Of a stretch of DNA of 64,000 bases, positions 53,285 through 62,733 are shown piece by piece (position 1 is the stretch's first letter; each line of letters begins with the position of its first letter). Both the position numbers and the translations under genes were made by a program. The stretch spans positions 3,658,001-3,722,000 of the forward strand of contig NZ_CP046564.1 of NCBI RefSeq assembly GCF_009818105.1, read 5' to 3'. Origin of the DNA: Bacillus sp. N1-1 (GTDB taxonomy: Bacteria; Bacillota; Bacilli; Bacillales; Guptibacillaceae). The notes beneath the pieces are model-generated. The model did no database searches and was not told where the DNA came from. It was given only the letters and a program-made list of their open reading frames with translations.

Positions 53285-54395
53285 TTAATTTTGTTCATTT
53301 AAACGAGATCGTAAGAACGCATCAATAAACGGATCAAGATCTCCATCCATGACAGATTGAGTGTTACCCACTTCCATATTTGTACGATGGTCTTTCACCA
53401 TACTATAGGGGTGGAAAACATATGAACGAATTTGACTGCCCCAGCCGATTTCTTTTTGCTCGCCTCGGATCTCGTCAAGCTCCGCTTCTTGTTCTTCAAT
53501 TTTTAATTGATATAGCTTTGCTTTCAACATTTTCATCGCTTGTTCGCGGTTTTTTATCTGCGAGCGTTCTCCCTGACAGCTCACAACAACATTTGTTGGA
53601 AGGTGCGTAATTCGAACCGCAGAGTCCGTTGTATTAATGTGCTGTCCACCAGCTCCACTTGCACGATACGTATCGACTTTTAAATCTTCCGTACGAATAT
53701 CAATTTCAATTTCATCGTTAAATTCAGGCATCACTTCACATGATACAAACGACGTATGACGTCGACCACTTGAATCAAACGGTGAAATACGAACAAGGCG
53801 ATGAACGCCTTTTTCAGCTTTCAAATAGCCGTAAGCATTATGGCCTTTAAAGTTTAGCGTGACGCTTTTCACACCCGCCTCATCGCCCGGAAGATAATCA
53901 AGGGTCTCCACTTTAAACCCTTTTTTCTCACCATAACGTGTGTACATCCGAAGCAGCATCGATGCCCAGTCCTGAGATTCCGTACCGCCCGCACCTGGGT
54001 GAAGTTCAAGGATCGCATTATTCTTATCATGCTCTTCACTTAAGAGAAGCGTTAACTCGAATTGATTCACCGCTTTTTTTAGATCTTTAATTTCTACTTC
54101 AAGATCTTCAAATAACTCCTGATCGTTCTCTTCCTTCACTAATTCATAAGAAACTTCAAGGTTCTCATAATTTTCTTGAAGAGAATCGAATTCATTCACT
54201 GCTTCTTTTAACATATTGGATTCGTTGATCACTTTTTGAGCAGCATTCTGGTCATTCCAGAAGTCTGGATCTGTCATCTGAATATCTAGTTCATCAATGC
54301 GAGCTCTCTTATTTTCGAGGTCAAAGAGACCCCCTAAAATCATTTAGTCGTGTTTCGATTGTATTTAGTTCGCTTCTAATTTCATGCATTTCCAT
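53285..54395 (-). CDS. prfB: Peptide chain release factor 2, with programmed +1 frameshift
   Basis: Release factor for UGA and UAA stops. The first frame is ATG 54395 (GAGGTG six bases upstream) and encodes 24 residues ending RGSL, then an in-frame TGA at 54321-54323. The site is AGGGGG-TCT-CTT-TGA-C, the classical autoregulatory shift: an internal Shine-Dalgarno sequence three bases before CTT-TGA. Shifting +1 continues in the frame beginning [12 protein letters not shown] to 53285, total 369 residues. GGQ is in [15 protein letters not shown] and the stop-recognition SPF motif in [10 protein letters not shown]. It lies downstream of secA. Confidence 0.96.
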
Positions 54396-54434
54396 CGTCT
54401 GCACCTCAAGTTTTTCGTTATTTTACATAGAATA

Positions 54435-54462
54435 GGCAGGTGTTCATCTTTGAACACCTGCC
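54435..54462. other. Perfect hairpin between secA and prfB
   Basis: GGCAGGTGTTCA and TGAACACCTGCC form a perfect 12-bp stem with a 4-base loop, five bases after the secA stop. The following sequence on the minus strand (TATTCTATG) is not a U-run, so it looks like a processing or stability element or a poor terminator. Confidence 0.6.
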
Positions 54463-54467
54463 CGGCA

Positions 54468-56981
54468 TTATTCTGCTTTGCCGTGACAATTCTTATATTT
54501 CTTGCCACTTCCACAAGGGCAAGGGTCGTTTCGGCCAATGTCCTGTTTTTTCTTCACAGGTTTTGGCTTCGAGCTTGCTTCTTCTTTTGGATTAACGGCT
54601 TTTCCTTCTGCTACTTTTTCTCGCTTCAAATTGCTTTCAATTTGAGCTCTCATGATATAGGTCGATACTTCTTCTTCGATCTCAGTAACCATATCTTCGA
54701 ACATTTCGTATCCTTCGAATTGGTATTCACGAAGGGGATCGTTCTGTCCGTAGGCTCTTAGGTGGATCCCCTGGCGAAGTTGATCCATCGCATCAATGTG
54801 ATCCATCCATTTGCGATCCACACTGCGAAGAAGAATCACTTTTTCGAATTCACGCATGCGTTCAGGTTCAAACTCCGCTTCTTTCTCATCGTAGTTTACT
54901 TTCATTTTCTCAACGAGAAGTTCTACAATCTCTTCCTTATCGAGGCCTTTAATATCTTTCACTGTCACTTGACCTTCCTGAAGGAAAATTCCTTTCGCAT
55001 GATCTAGGATAGCCTGGTGATCCCACTCTTCTTGAATGTCTTCATCACCTGTGTGAGCATCTACAATTCGCGTAATGACAGAAGTTAACATTGTTTCAAC
55101 AATCTCACGTAAATTATCTGACTCAAGTACTTCAGCACGCTGTGCGTAAATAATCTCACGCTGCTGTCTCATGACATCATCGTATTGAAGAAGCTGTTTA
55201 CGTGCATCATAGTTGTTTCCTTCAACACGTTTTTGTGCTGATTCGACAGCTCTTGATACGAGCTTCGATTCAATCGGCTGGTCCTCTTCCATTCCGAGGC
55301 GGTTCATCATGTTCATCATATTATCTGAACCGAATCTTCTCATCAGTTCATCTTCCATTGAAATGTAGAATCGTGATTCACCAGGGTCACCTTGACGACC
55401 TGAACGTCCGCGCAACTGGTTATCAATTCTACGACTTTCATGACGTTCTGTACCTAGAATGAAAAGACCACCAAGATCTAATACGCCGGCACCAAGCTTG
55501 ATATCTGTTCCTCGCCCCGCCATGTTCGTTGCGATCGTAACAGAACCTTTTTGGCCTGCCGACTCAATAATCTCCGCTTCTCGCGCATGGTTCTTCGCAT
55601 TTAAGATGTTATGTGGAATTCCACGTTTCTTTAAAAATTGAGAGATTAACTCTGATGTTTCAACTGCAACCGTACCAACTAGAATAGGTTGTCCCTTTTT
55701 ATGGCGCTCCTCAATTTCTCTAGCAAGAGCCTGGAACTTACCGTTCGTTGATTTGTATACAAGATCTGGATAATCCATTCGAGCAATTGGTTTATTTGTC
55801 GGTATCGCAATAACATTCATATTATAAATGTTACGGAATTCTTCTTCCTCCGTTTTAGCTGTACCAGTCATACCAGAAAGCTTCTCATACATTCTAAAGT
55901 AGTTCTGGAATGTAATTGTTGCAAGCGTCATACTTTCACGCTGAATGACTAAACCTTCTTTTGCTTCAATCGCCTGGTGAAGCCCATCACTATAGCGGCG
56001 GCCTGCCATCAAACGACCTGTAAAGGAATCAACGATAACCACTTCTTCATCCTGAACGACATAATCCATATCAAGCTGCATAATGAAGTTCGCTTTCATC
56101 GCCTGGTTAATGTGATGATTCAATTGAACATGCTTGTAATCATAGAGGTTTTCAATCGAGAAGAATTTCTCTGCTTTTGTAATCCCATCTTCGGTTAATT
56201 GGACATTCTTTGTTTTAATATCGACATTATAGTCATCTTCTTCTTTTAACGTTCTAACAAATTGATTTGCCTGAATGTATAGCGTTGTGGATTTCTCCGC
56301 GCTACCTGAAATAATCAGCGGTGTTCTCGCTTCATCTATTAAGACAGAGTCAACTTCATCGATAATGGAATAATGAAGAGGGCGCTGTACCATTTCTTCT
56401 TTGTATAGGACCATGTTGTCGCGTAAATAGTCAAACCCAAATTCATTATTTGTTCCATACGTAATATCTGCAGCATAAGCTTCTGCTTTCTCTTCTTTTG
56501 AAAGACCGCTAATGTTTAATCCAACTGTTAGACCAAGGAAATGGTAAAGTTCACCCATCTCTTCAGCGTCACGCTTCGCGAGGTATTCGTTGACCGTAAT
56601 AACGTGAACTCCTTTACCAGTTAACGCATTTAGGTAGACTGGCATTGTTGCACTAAGTGTTTTACCTTCACCTGTTTTCATTTCAGCAATGTTTCCTTCA
56701 TGAAGGGCGGCTGCCCCCATGATTTGTACAGGGAACGGGCGCATACCTAGAACGCGATCTGATGCTTCGCGTACAGTGGCATACACTTCTGGTAACATTT
56801 TATCGAGCTTTTCACCTTTTTCAATTCGTTCTTTGTATTCTTCCGTTTTGTTACGAAGCTGATCGTCTGATAACTGCTTCATTTGATCTGAAAAAGCTTC
56901 CACTTGATCTGCAATTTTTTGCAGGCGGGTTATCTGACGTTCATTGCCGTTTGGTATAATCTTGCGTAATAAACCTTTCAT
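54468..56981 (-). CDS. secA: Protein translocase ATPase SecA
   Basis: Motor that drives preproteins through SecYEG. 837 residues, close to the 841 of B. subtilis. Walker [10 protein letters not shown] near 100, [16 protein letters not shown] (DEAD-box II), GRGTDIKLG and helicase motif [13 protein letters not shown], and a C-terminal zinc-binding tail [14 protein letters not shown], which binds SecB-like factors or the membrane. AGAGGAG is seven bases before the ATG. Upstream of prfB in the conserved hpf-secA-prfB order. Confidence 0.98.
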   Translation of the reverse strand: MKGLLRKIIPNGNERQITRLQKIADQVEAFSDQMKQLSDDQLRNKTEEYKERIEKGEKLDKMLPEVYATVREASDRVLGMRPFPVQIMGAAALHEGNIAEMKTGEGKTLSATMPVYLNALTGKGVHVITVNEYLAKRDAEEMGELYHFLGLTVGLNISGLSKEEKAEAYAADITYGTNNEFGFDYLRDNMVLYKEEMVQRPLHYSIIDEVDSVLIDEARTPLIISGSAEKSTTLYIQANQFVRTLKEEDDYNVDIKTKNVQLTEDGITKAEKFFSIENLYDYKHVQLNHHINQAMKANFIMQLDMDYVVQDEEVVIVDSFTGRLMAGRRYSDGLHQAIEAKEGLVIQRESMTLATITFQNYFRMYEKLSGMTGTAKTEEEEFRNIYNMNVIAIPTNKPIARMDYPDLVYKSTNGKFQALAREIEERHKKGQPILVGTVAVETSELISQFLKKRGIPHNILNAKNHAREAEIIESAGQKGSVTIATNMAGRGTDIKLGAGVLDLGGLFILGTERHESRRIDNQLRGRSGRQGDPGESRFYISMEDELMRRFGSDNMMNMMNRLGMEEDQPIESKLVSRAVESAQKRVEGNNYDARKQLLQYDDVMRQQREIIYAQRAEVLESDNLREIVETMLTSVITRIVDAHTGDEDIQEEWDHQAILDHAKGIFLQEGQVTVKDIKGLDKEEIVELLVEKMKVNYDEKEAEFEPERMREFEKVILLRSVDRKWMDHIDAMDQLRQGIHLRAYGQNDPLREYQFEGYEMFEDMVTEIEEEVSTYIMRAQIESNLKREKVAEGKAVNPKEEASSKPKPVKKKQDIGRNDPCPCGSGKKYKNCHGKAE

Positions 56982-57151
56982 AGAAACGCTCCTCTTTTGT
57001 TGTCAGTAGAGTGCTATCATATAACTATACTTAGAATTTTATATACTATGTAGCTATTTTAACAATTAGTTGCGGGAGGCACAAGAAAGTAAAAAAGCTC
57101 ACTGTCTGAAATACTATATTAATGAAGGAAAGAACAAATTTTCTTACATAG

Positions 57152-57179
57152 GTAAAGGGCAGAGGTTGCCCCCTGCCCT
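57152..57179 (-). terminator. Weak terminator behind hpf
   Basis: GGGCAG and CTGCCC outer arms with inner GGG/CCT pairing, followed by only three U residues on the minus strand. Confidence 0.5.
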
Positions 57180-57195
57180 GGTTTATATTTATTCG

Positions 57196-57762
57196 TTAGT
57201 CTTGTTCGATTAGGCCGTATTTTCCATCTTTACGGCGATAGACAACACCAGTGCTTCCTGTCACTGCGTTTGAGAAGACGAAGAAGCTATGACCTAGCAT
57301 GTCCATTTGAAGAATGGCTTCTTCAACGTCCATTGGTTTAAATGTAAAACGCTTCGTTTTGACAACTTGCAGATCGTCATCCTCATCCATGTCAGCTTCA
57401 GCGACACTCGTCGTTGTTGGGTTAAGTTCATCGCGGAACATATATTTTACGCTACCTTCCTGACGGAATTTGCGATTAACTTTCGTTTTATGTTTGCGAA
57501 TTTGACGCTCAAGTTTCTCAACAACCAAATCAATTGCTGCATACATATCCTGATGCTCTTCTTCTGCGCGAAGTAGAAGGTTTGGCATTGGAATCGTAAC
57601 TTCGATCATTTGCTGATCGTTATAAACCTTCATATTTACATGAACATCAGAATTAGGTGGAGTATCGAAATACCTTTCAAGTTTACTTACCTTCTTCTCA
57701 GTGTATTCTCTCATTGCAGGTGTAACTTTAATGTTTTCACCACGGATGTTGAAATTCATCAT
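57196..57762 (-). CDS. hpf: Ribosome hibernation promoting factor, long form
   Basis: Dimerises 70S ribosomes into inactive 100S particles in stationary phase or stress. 188 residues: the N-terminal S30AE domain (about 1-100, MNFNIRGENIKVTPAMREY) and the C-terminal dimerisation domain (about 130-188, KRFTFKPMDVEEAILQMDMLGHSFFVF) that marks the long form. Two adjacent ATG codons (57762, 57759) follow GGAGG. A sigma-B-like promoter lies upstream, consistent with the stress control of B. subtilis yvyD. Confidence 0.96.
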   Translation of the reverse strand: MMNFNIRGENIKVTPAMREYTEKKVSKLERYFDTPPNSDVHVNMKVYNDQQMIEVTIPMPNLLLRAEEEHQDMYAAIDLVVEKLERQIRKHKTKVNRKFRQEGSVKYMFRDELNPTTTSVAEADMDEDDDLQVVKTKRFTFKPMDVEEAILQMDMLGHSFFVFSNAVTGSTGVVYRRKDGKYGLIEQD

Positions 57763-57802
57763 GTGGCACTCCTCCTTCCATGCTATACCTCTATTATTCG
57801 TT

Positions 57803-57829
57803 ATACCCTAATCATTCCCCTCTATAAAC
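57803..57829 (-). promoter_or_regulatory. Sigma-B-type promoter candidate of hpf
   Basis: GTTTAT (57824-57829) and GGGTAT (57803-57808) on the minus strand, 15 bases apart, close to the sigma-B consensus GTTTAA-N12/15-GGGTAT. The -10 box is a perfect match. Confidence 0.6.
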
Positions 57830-57946
57830 TTTAAAAAAACTCATTTATTTTTACGTTTTTTTCACAAAACATCCTAAAATACGACAATCTTTAACAAGAA
57901 TACTCAATACTTCCTTTTTAATCTCGCATTCCGCTACAGGAAATGA

Positions 57947-57985
57947 AAAAAATAAAAAGCCCTTATCCAATTGGATAAGGACTTT
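57947..57985 (-). terminator. Terminator of the cold-shock gene
   Basis: CCTTATCCAA and TTGGATAAGG form a perfect palindrome with flanking AAG/CTT pairs, followed by U-rich sequence on the minus strand. Confidence 0.9.
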
Positions 57986-58001
57986 AAGCGTTTGTTTAAA
58001 T

Positions 58002-58202
58002 TTAAGATACTTTTTCTACATTAGCAGCTTGTGGCCCACGAGCGCCTTCAACAATCTCGAATTCAACTGTCTGACCTTCTTCAAGAGACTTGAATCCTTC
58101 ACCAGTGATTGCTGAAAAATGTACAAACACGTCGTCGCCATCTTCTCTTTCGATAAACCCAAAACCTTTTTCATTGTTAAACCATTTTACTTTTCCCTGC
58201 AT
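58002..58202 (-). CDS. Cold-shock protein (CspA family)
   Basis: 66-residue single cold-shock domain that binds single-stranded RNA and DNA as an RNA chaperone. The RNP1 motif KGFGFIE and RNP2 VFVHFSAI are intact, as is [13 protein letters not shown] at the start. The ATG at 58202 gives the canonical family N-terminus; a seven-residue TTG extension is unlikely. The Shine-Dalgarno AAGGGA is rather far (12 bases). It has a strong promoter and terminator. Which Csp paralogue it is cannot be decided. Confidence 0.95.
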   Translation of the reverse strand: MQGKVKWFNNEKGFGFIEREDGDDVFVHFSAITGEGFKSLEEGQTVEFEIVEGARGPQAANVEKVS

Positions 58203-58250
58203 CTTGTTCAACATTCCCTTCAAAAATCTTCATGGCAGTGCCATACATTT

Positions 58251-58279
58251 ACTATACGTGGGAGCCTAAACCCTGTCAA
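58251..58279 (-). promoter_or_regulatory. Sigma-A promoter of the cold-shock gene
   Basis: Perfect TTGACA (58274-58279) and TATAGT (58251-58256) on the minus strand with 17-base spacing. A short ATGGCA/TGCCAT hairpin follows in the leader. Confidence 0.85.
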
Positions 58280-58342
58280 AGGGGTTTTTTTGTTGATTTA
58301 ACTCGAATGAAGGCGCTTTCTATAAAAATTCTCGACACAAAG

Positions 58343-59065
58343 TTATCCCCTGCTCAAAGTAAGAGAAAAAACTTTAGATGCACCCGCATTTTTAAGTGTA
58401 AATGCTGCATAATGGATCGTCGTTCCTGTTGTATAAATATCATCCAGTAAAAGAAGCTTTTTCCCCAATACATTTGCCCCTTCTACGATTTCGAACATTT
58501 CTTCATCGCGGTTTATCCTCTTTTCTCTCGATCGTTTACTCTGCTTCTCTTCATTTTTCGTTCTCATTAATGGAGAGTCTTGTACAAATTTCGTGCCCTC
58601 GATCCACACCTCACATTGATTAAACCCTCTTTCATACATCCTCTCCTGACTAGCAGGCATTGGGATGACTTGATCTATGAACGAATAAGATTTTTTTAAC
58701 TCATGATAAATTAAACTTGAGAACACTCTTCCTACTTCAACATCTCCTCTATATTTATAAAGCGCAAGAATCTTTTTCAAAAAATCATTGTACTCGTAGA
58801 ATGATTTGTTATGAGTAAGGACCTCCCCCCATCCCCTTTTTCCCCATCTTACACAATCAGTACATTGTTTTCCTTCCACAAACCGTTCATCGATTTGTTG
58901 AAGTGAACGCCCGCACTTTAAACAAACTGGTCCTACTATAGGAAGAAGTTGATTTCGACAAGTTTCACAGCAATGAAGTTTGTTTCTTATTCCAAACAAA
59001 AGCTGCCATGAAATTTGATTGCTAACATCCTCTCCACACCATGGGCAACGCTCTAGTGTAGCCAA
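58343..59065 (-). CDS. comFC: ComF family protein ComFC (phosphoribosyltransferase-like)
   Basis: 240 residues. The N-terminal zinc-ribbon-like part has paired cysteines (CPWCGE, CCETC, CLKCG, CTDC); the C-terminal phosphoribosyltransferase fold has the PRPP motif LLLLDDIYTTGTT (near 205). Needed for DNA uptake in competence together with ComFA. The start is probably TTG at 59065, seven bases after GGAGG, overlapping the comFA end by 13 bases. comFB, which lies between comFA and comFC in B. subtilis, is missing. Confidence 0.92.
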   Translation of the reverse strand: MATLERCPWCGEDVSNQISWQLLFGIRNKLHCCETCRNQLLPIVGPVCLKCGRSLQQIDERFVEGKQCTDCVRWGKRGWGEVLTHNKSFYEYNDFLKKILALYKYRGDVEVGRVFSSLIYHELKKSYSFIDQVIPMPASQERMYERGFNQCEVWIEGTKFVQDSPLMRTKNEEKQSKRSREKRINRDEEMFEIVEGANVLGKKLLLLDDIYTTGTTIHYAAFTLKNAGASKVFSLTLSRG

Positions 59066-60540
59066 CCTCTCTCCTCCGCTTCCTGATTCATTTTTCGAAT
59101 ATGCATAACTGCCGCTACCATCGCATTTGTTTTTCCGTAATGAAAGAATGAAACCTCTCCTTCTGGATAAGAAGCACTTCTTCCAGCTCTTCCGGCAATT
59201 TGTACGAGAGCACTTTCCGTAAAAACACCATCCTCCGCTCCTAATATGGCTACCGCGATATTCTCAATCGTTATCCCACGCTCAAGTATGGTTGAAGAAA
59301 GTAAGATCGGAATTTCTCTTCTTCGAAACTGAAGGACTTTTTCAGCACGGTTTGGATCCTCTGAGTGAACGGCTTCACAAGAAAGCTGGTGTTCGTCAAA
59401 AACGGATTTTACTTTTTCAATGATTTTGATGGAAGGAAAAAATAGCAATACTGGTTTTTTAGCATCCATTTGTTTTTTAATCCAATCTACAAGAACATAA
59501 GGAATCTGCCGCTTTTCAATTTTCTTTCGCCAATTCCCGCTCCATTGAAAAGTAGGAACCGGTAGTGGGTAGCCGTGATACCGGGAAGGGATTCGCACCA
59601 CGTTTAGCGTTTCTTGATTTAGAAAGTTTTCGGATGGTGTTGCTGTTAGATAAATGAGCGACCCACTTAGTTTTCGGGCTTTGTTTACATGAAAGTGAAG
59701 AGATGGATCGACACTATATGGAAAAGCATCTACTTCATCAATAATCATGACATCAAAACATTCCTTAAAGCGAATGAGCTGGTGAGTGGTTGAAATAACA
59801 AGAGAAGAAGTGGGATCTGAATGTCCAGCATAAAGCGGAGAAACCGTGAGTCCTGGGAAGACTTTTTGCAATCGTGGCGCTAACTCTAAAACAACATCTG
59901 TCCTAGGAGTGGCTATGCATACCGATTTATGATGAGAGAGGGCGTGTGCCAAGCCATGAAAAAGCACTTCTGTTTTACCGCTGCCACAAACGGCCCAAAT
60001 AAGAACCGAATGATTGTTTTGAATAGCACTAATAACTGCATTTGATGCCTCTTGTTGCCCTTCCGATAGCTTCCCAGACCACTGTAACGTTATGTTTTCA
60101 ATTGCTTCATACTGACGGCTCGGTGCGGAATATAAGGGGGAACAAGAGGTAACTTTCCCCATTATGATACAATTTCGACAATATTGGCAGCTCGCGCTTT
60201 TACACCTTGCACAAGAAAATGAGGAAAATGTGTGATTCCCACATCGCATACACATCTCTCTTCCATGAAATTTTTGAATGCCAGGCTCTAACTTAAGATA
60301 GCCACTAACATAGTGGGCATGAAGTTCTTGGAGGGAAAAGGGGATTTCATCTCGCAACAAATGTCTTCCTGAAAGAAAATGAATGATCTTCATATTCGGT
60401 TTAAACCGCTGATTGATTGGTAGTTGAGGGAATGAAGAATAATGGCTAATCGGAAAAAATTCGGGGAGCTTAGAAGACTGATAAAGAAATTCAGGTACGA
60501 TAATCTCCTGATTGTTGAACATGTCGGAAGCAAATCTCAT
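59053..60540 (-). CDS. comFA: Competence DNA-uptake helicase ComFA
   Basis: DEAD-box-like ATPase that powers inward transport of single-stranded DNA in natural competence. About 495 residues. A four-cysteine zinc module (CMRCG, CARC, CQYCRNC) near 110-140 precedes Walker A AVCGSGKTE, motif Ia ATPRTDVVLELAPRL, motif II IIDEVDAFPYS, SAT-equivalent LTATP, and motif VI QIAGRAGRSA. The start is uncertain: ATG at 60540 after GGAAG is preferred; the longest frame (to 60609) overlaps degV by 41 bases. Downstream of degV, coupled to comFC. Confidence 0.92.
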   Translation of the reverse strand: MRFASDMFNNQEIIVPEFLYQSSKLPEFFPISHYSSFPQLPINQRFKPNMKIIHFLSGRHLLRDEIPFSLQELHAHYVSGYLKLEPGIQKFHGREMCMRCGNHTFSSFSCARCKSASCQYCRNCIIMGKVTSCSPLYSAPSRQYEAIENITLQWSGKLSEGQQEASNAVISAIQNNHSVLIWAVCGSGKTEVLFHGLAHALSHHKSVCIATPRTDVVLELAPRLQKVFPGLTVSPLYAGHSDPTSSLVISTTHQLIRFKECFDVMIIDEVDAFPYSVDPSLHFHVNKARKLSGSLIYLTATPSENFLNQETLNVVRIPSRYHGYPLPVPTFQWSGNWRKKIEKRQIPYVLVDWIKKQMDAKKPVLLFFPSIKIIEKVKSVFDEHQLSCEAVHSEDPNRAEKVLQFRRREIPILLSSTILERGITIENIAVAILGAEDGVFTESALVQIAGRAGRSASYPEGEVSFFHYGKTNAMVAAVMHIRKMNQEAEERGWLH

Positions 60541-60568
60541 TGATTTGCTTCCATATTCAATTTCATGA

Positions 60569-61417
60569 TCATACGCGGTACCAGCCCAGGCCAAGCGCAC
60601 CTTCCCCAAGGTGAGTTGCTATGACAGGGCCAAAGTAACTTAAAATGATATTTACATTCGTATATTTTTCTTCAAGTTCAGCTTTTAGATTTTCTGCTTC
60701 TTCCTTGTTTGTCGAATAAATTAAGGTCGCTTTTATCATGTCGCCGCCTTTTGCCGCCTCATCAAAAAGTGTCATGATTTTGTTGAGCGCTTTTTTCCGT
60801 GTTCTAATTTTTTCATATGGTACGATTTGTTTATCCTCGAAGGTTAGCACTGGCTTTATTTGGAGAAGACTTCCGACAACGAGCTGGGCTGCATTTAACC
60901 GTCCGCCTCTATGCAAATGACTAAGGTCATCAACAAGAAAATAGGCGTTCGTCCCCTGACTCTTAATTTTTTGAAGTCTACCTAAAATCTCTTTACTTCC
61001 AAATCCATCCTGAGCCATACGAGCCGCTTCCAAAACATAAAATCCTTGCATCATACAGCTGATTTCAGAATCGAAAACGTATACGTCTGCCCCTTCAATC
61101 ATATCGCCAGCTGAGTGGGCTGACTGGTAAGTTCCGCTAATTCCACTCGATAATGTAATTGTGATAATTTCATCATGTGTCCGCGCCAATGTTTCATACG
61201 TTTCGACAAAACTTCCGATCGAAGGCTGAGAAGTTTTTGGTAAAACATTTTCTTTCTTAACCTTTTCGAAAAAATCATCCGCTTGTATTTCTTTTTCTTC
61301 TAAATAAGATTCGTTATCAAATATCACGCTAAGTGGAACCATTGTTATTTCGTACTCGCTTAACATTGATTTAGGAATATACGCGGTACTATCTGTTACA
61401 ATAGCAACTGTTTTCAT
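60569..61417 (-). CDS. DegV family fatty-acid-binding protein (FakB-type)
   Basis: 282 residues. DegV proteins hold a fatty acid and present it to the kinase FakA. The N-terminal VAIVTDSTAYIP, the SQPSIGSF loop (near 65), TITLSSGISGTYQSA (near 95) and the C-terminal IATHLGEGALGLGW with its conserved His/Gly are the family signatures. GAGGCG is a modest ribosome site. It lies between degU and comFA, where B. subtilis has yviA. It has its own strong promoter. Confidence 0.93.
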   Translation of the reverse strand: MKTVAIVTDSTAYIPKSMLSEYEITMVPLSVIFDNESYLEEKEIQADDFFEKVKKENVLPKTSQPSIGSFVETYETLARTHDEIITITLSSGISGTYQSAHSAGDMIEGADVYVFDSEISCMMQGFYVLEAARMAQDGFGSKEILGRLQKIKSQGTNAYFLVDDLSHLHRGGRLNAAQLVVGSLLQIKPVLTFEDKQIVPYEKIRTRKKALNKIMTLFDEAAKGGDMIKATLIYSTNKEEAENLKAELEEKYTNVNIILSYFGPVIATHLGEGALGLGWYRV

Positions 61418-61515
61418 ATGAACGCCTCATTTCAATCTATTAAATACATCATCTAATATCCATTAAACCCATTAAAGTTAATGATAGAGTATTTCCCCCT
61501 TATTGCCAATAAAAG

Positions 61516-61544
61516 CTTATAGTATTTTTCACATATTTTGTCAA
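61516..61544 (-). promoter_or_regulatory. Sigma-A promoter of degV
   Basis: Perfect TTGACA (61539-61544) and TATAAG (61516-61521) on the minus strand with 17-base spacing. Confidence 0.85.
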
Positions 61545-61613
61545 CCATTATACCCCATATTTTTTAATGTAAATGTCGTAAAATGAATGTTTTAGTAAAT
61601 TAGACAGGGATTC

Positions 61614-61630
61614 TGTTACATGATTGTAAT
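61614..61630 (+). promoter_or_regulatory. WalR (YycF) box upstream of the NlpC/P60 hydrolase
   Basis: TGTTAC-ATGAT-TGTAAT fits the WalR consensus TGTWAH-N5-TGTWAH at all positions. WalRK controls cell-wall hydrolase genes in Bacillota, which agrees with the gene downstream. A second, imperfect copy (TGTAAA followed by TAAAAT) lies about 45 bases upstream. Confidence 0.7.
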
Positions 61631-61726
61631 CTTATATTCATCGTCTTGTTATCTCAATCATGTAAACTAGCAATCGTGATAGAGAAAATAAAAGGTTTAA
61701 ACTTATAAATCAGGGGGAATTATAAT

Positions 61727-62653
61727 ATGTTTAAGAAAGTCGTGATCACTACTACACTCGCAGGTACTCTTTTACTAGCACCAAACGTAAGTGAAGCAGC
61801 TTTAGGCGACCGTACCCTATACAATGGCATGAGCAACTCTGATGTAACTGAACTTCAAAACGTTCTTGACGATAAAGGTTATTTTGACTACCATACAGCA
61901 ACAGGATATTTCGGCAATATTACTGAAGAAGGCGTTCGTGACTTCCAGCGCAGTGCAGGAATTGGCGTTGATGGCGTTGTTGGACCTCAAACAGTAAGCG
62001 CATTAAAAGGAGCAGCAGTTTCTAAATCAAGTAGTTCTTCTAATACATACAGCGGAACACTTCGTTATGGTGACCGCGGATCAAGTGTAACAAACCTACA
62101 AAATCAGCTTAAATCAAAAGGTTATTACAACTATTCTGTAGACGGAATTTATGGTTCCATTACAAAACAAGCTGTTCGTAATTTCCAAAGTGCTAACGGT
62201 CTTAGCGTAGATGGAATTGCTGGATCAAACACTTTTGCAGCTCTTAATGGTTCTTCGGTTAGCTCATCTTCGTCTTCACAAGTAAAGAGTGCATCAACAT
62301 CTAACTCTTCTGTTGTGTCAATCGCGAAGCAATACATGGGTGTACCTTATGTTTGGGCAGGAACGTCTCCATCAGGATTCGACTGCAGTGGTTTCTTACA
62401 ATACGTATATAATAAAGCTGGAACTTCGATTCCACGTACAGTAGCTAGCATCTGGGACGCATCAGATAAAGTTTCTTCACCATCTGTTGGCGATCTTGTC
62501 TTCTTTGAAACTTACAAACCAGGACCATCTCATGCAGGTATTTACCTCGGTAATGGTCAGTTCATTCACTCTTCTTCTTCTTACGGAGTAACAATCAGTA
62601 GCATGGACAACTCATACTGGTCTCCACGTTATCTTGGTGCAAAGCGTCCATAA
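61727..62653 (+). CDS. Secreted NlpC/P60 endopeptidase with two peptidoglycan-binding domains
   Basis: 308 residues. Signal peptide with cleavage after VSEA (about 24-25). Two PG_binding_1 domains follow (about 35-95 and 112-173; DVTELQNVLDDKGYF and SVTNLQNQLKSKGYY), then a Ser-rich linker (to 195) and a C-terminal NlpC/P60 domain with Cys220 in FDCSGF, His269 in PSHAGIYL and His281 in FIHSSSS. Expected to cut D-Glu-diaminopimelate bonds in peptidoglycan. GGGGG precedes the ATG. Monocistronic; a WalR box upstream suggests growth-linked control. Confidence 0.94.
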   Translation: MFKKVVITTTLAGTLLLAPNVSEAALGDRTLYNGMSNSDVTELQNVLDDKGYFDYHTATGYFGNITEEGVRDFQRSAGIGVDGVVGPQTVSALKGAAVSKSSSSSNTYSGTLRYGDRGSSVTNLQNQLKSKGYYNYSVDGIYGSITKQAVRNFQSANGLSVDGIAGSNTFAALNGSSVSSSSSSQVKSASTSNSSVVSIAKQYMGVPYVWAGTSPSGFDCSGFLQYVYNKAGTSIPRTVASIWDASDKVSSPSVGDLVFFETYKPGPSHAGIYLGNGQFIHSSSSYGVTISSMDNSYWSPRYLGAKRP

Positions 62654-62660
62654 TGCATAC

Positions 62661-62692
62661 AAAAAGAACCTCACTTCGAGGTTCTTTTTTTT
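62661..62692 (+). terminator. Terminator of the NlpC/P60 gene
   Basis: AAGAACCTC and GAGGTTCTT arms followed by U8 on the plus strand. Confidence 0.92.
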
Positions 62693-62733
62693 GTCTTCTT
62701 TTTCATTTATAAAAGAAAAGAAAAAGGCGCGCT

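Larger units (their letters stand above)
61418..61726. other. Divergent control region between degV and the NlpC/P60 gene
   Basis: 309 AT-rich bases with no coding frame. Contains the degV promoter (minus strand) and, on the plus strand, a WalR-like box about 100 bases upstream of the hydrolase gene. Confidence 0.7.

Noticed and set aside
58261..58291. Terminator-like hairpin AAACCC/GGGGTTTTTTT on the plus strand
   Set aside because: No plus-strand gene precedes it; the arms coincide with the -35 region of the cold-shock promoter and the poly-A tract on the other strand, so I treat it as chance.
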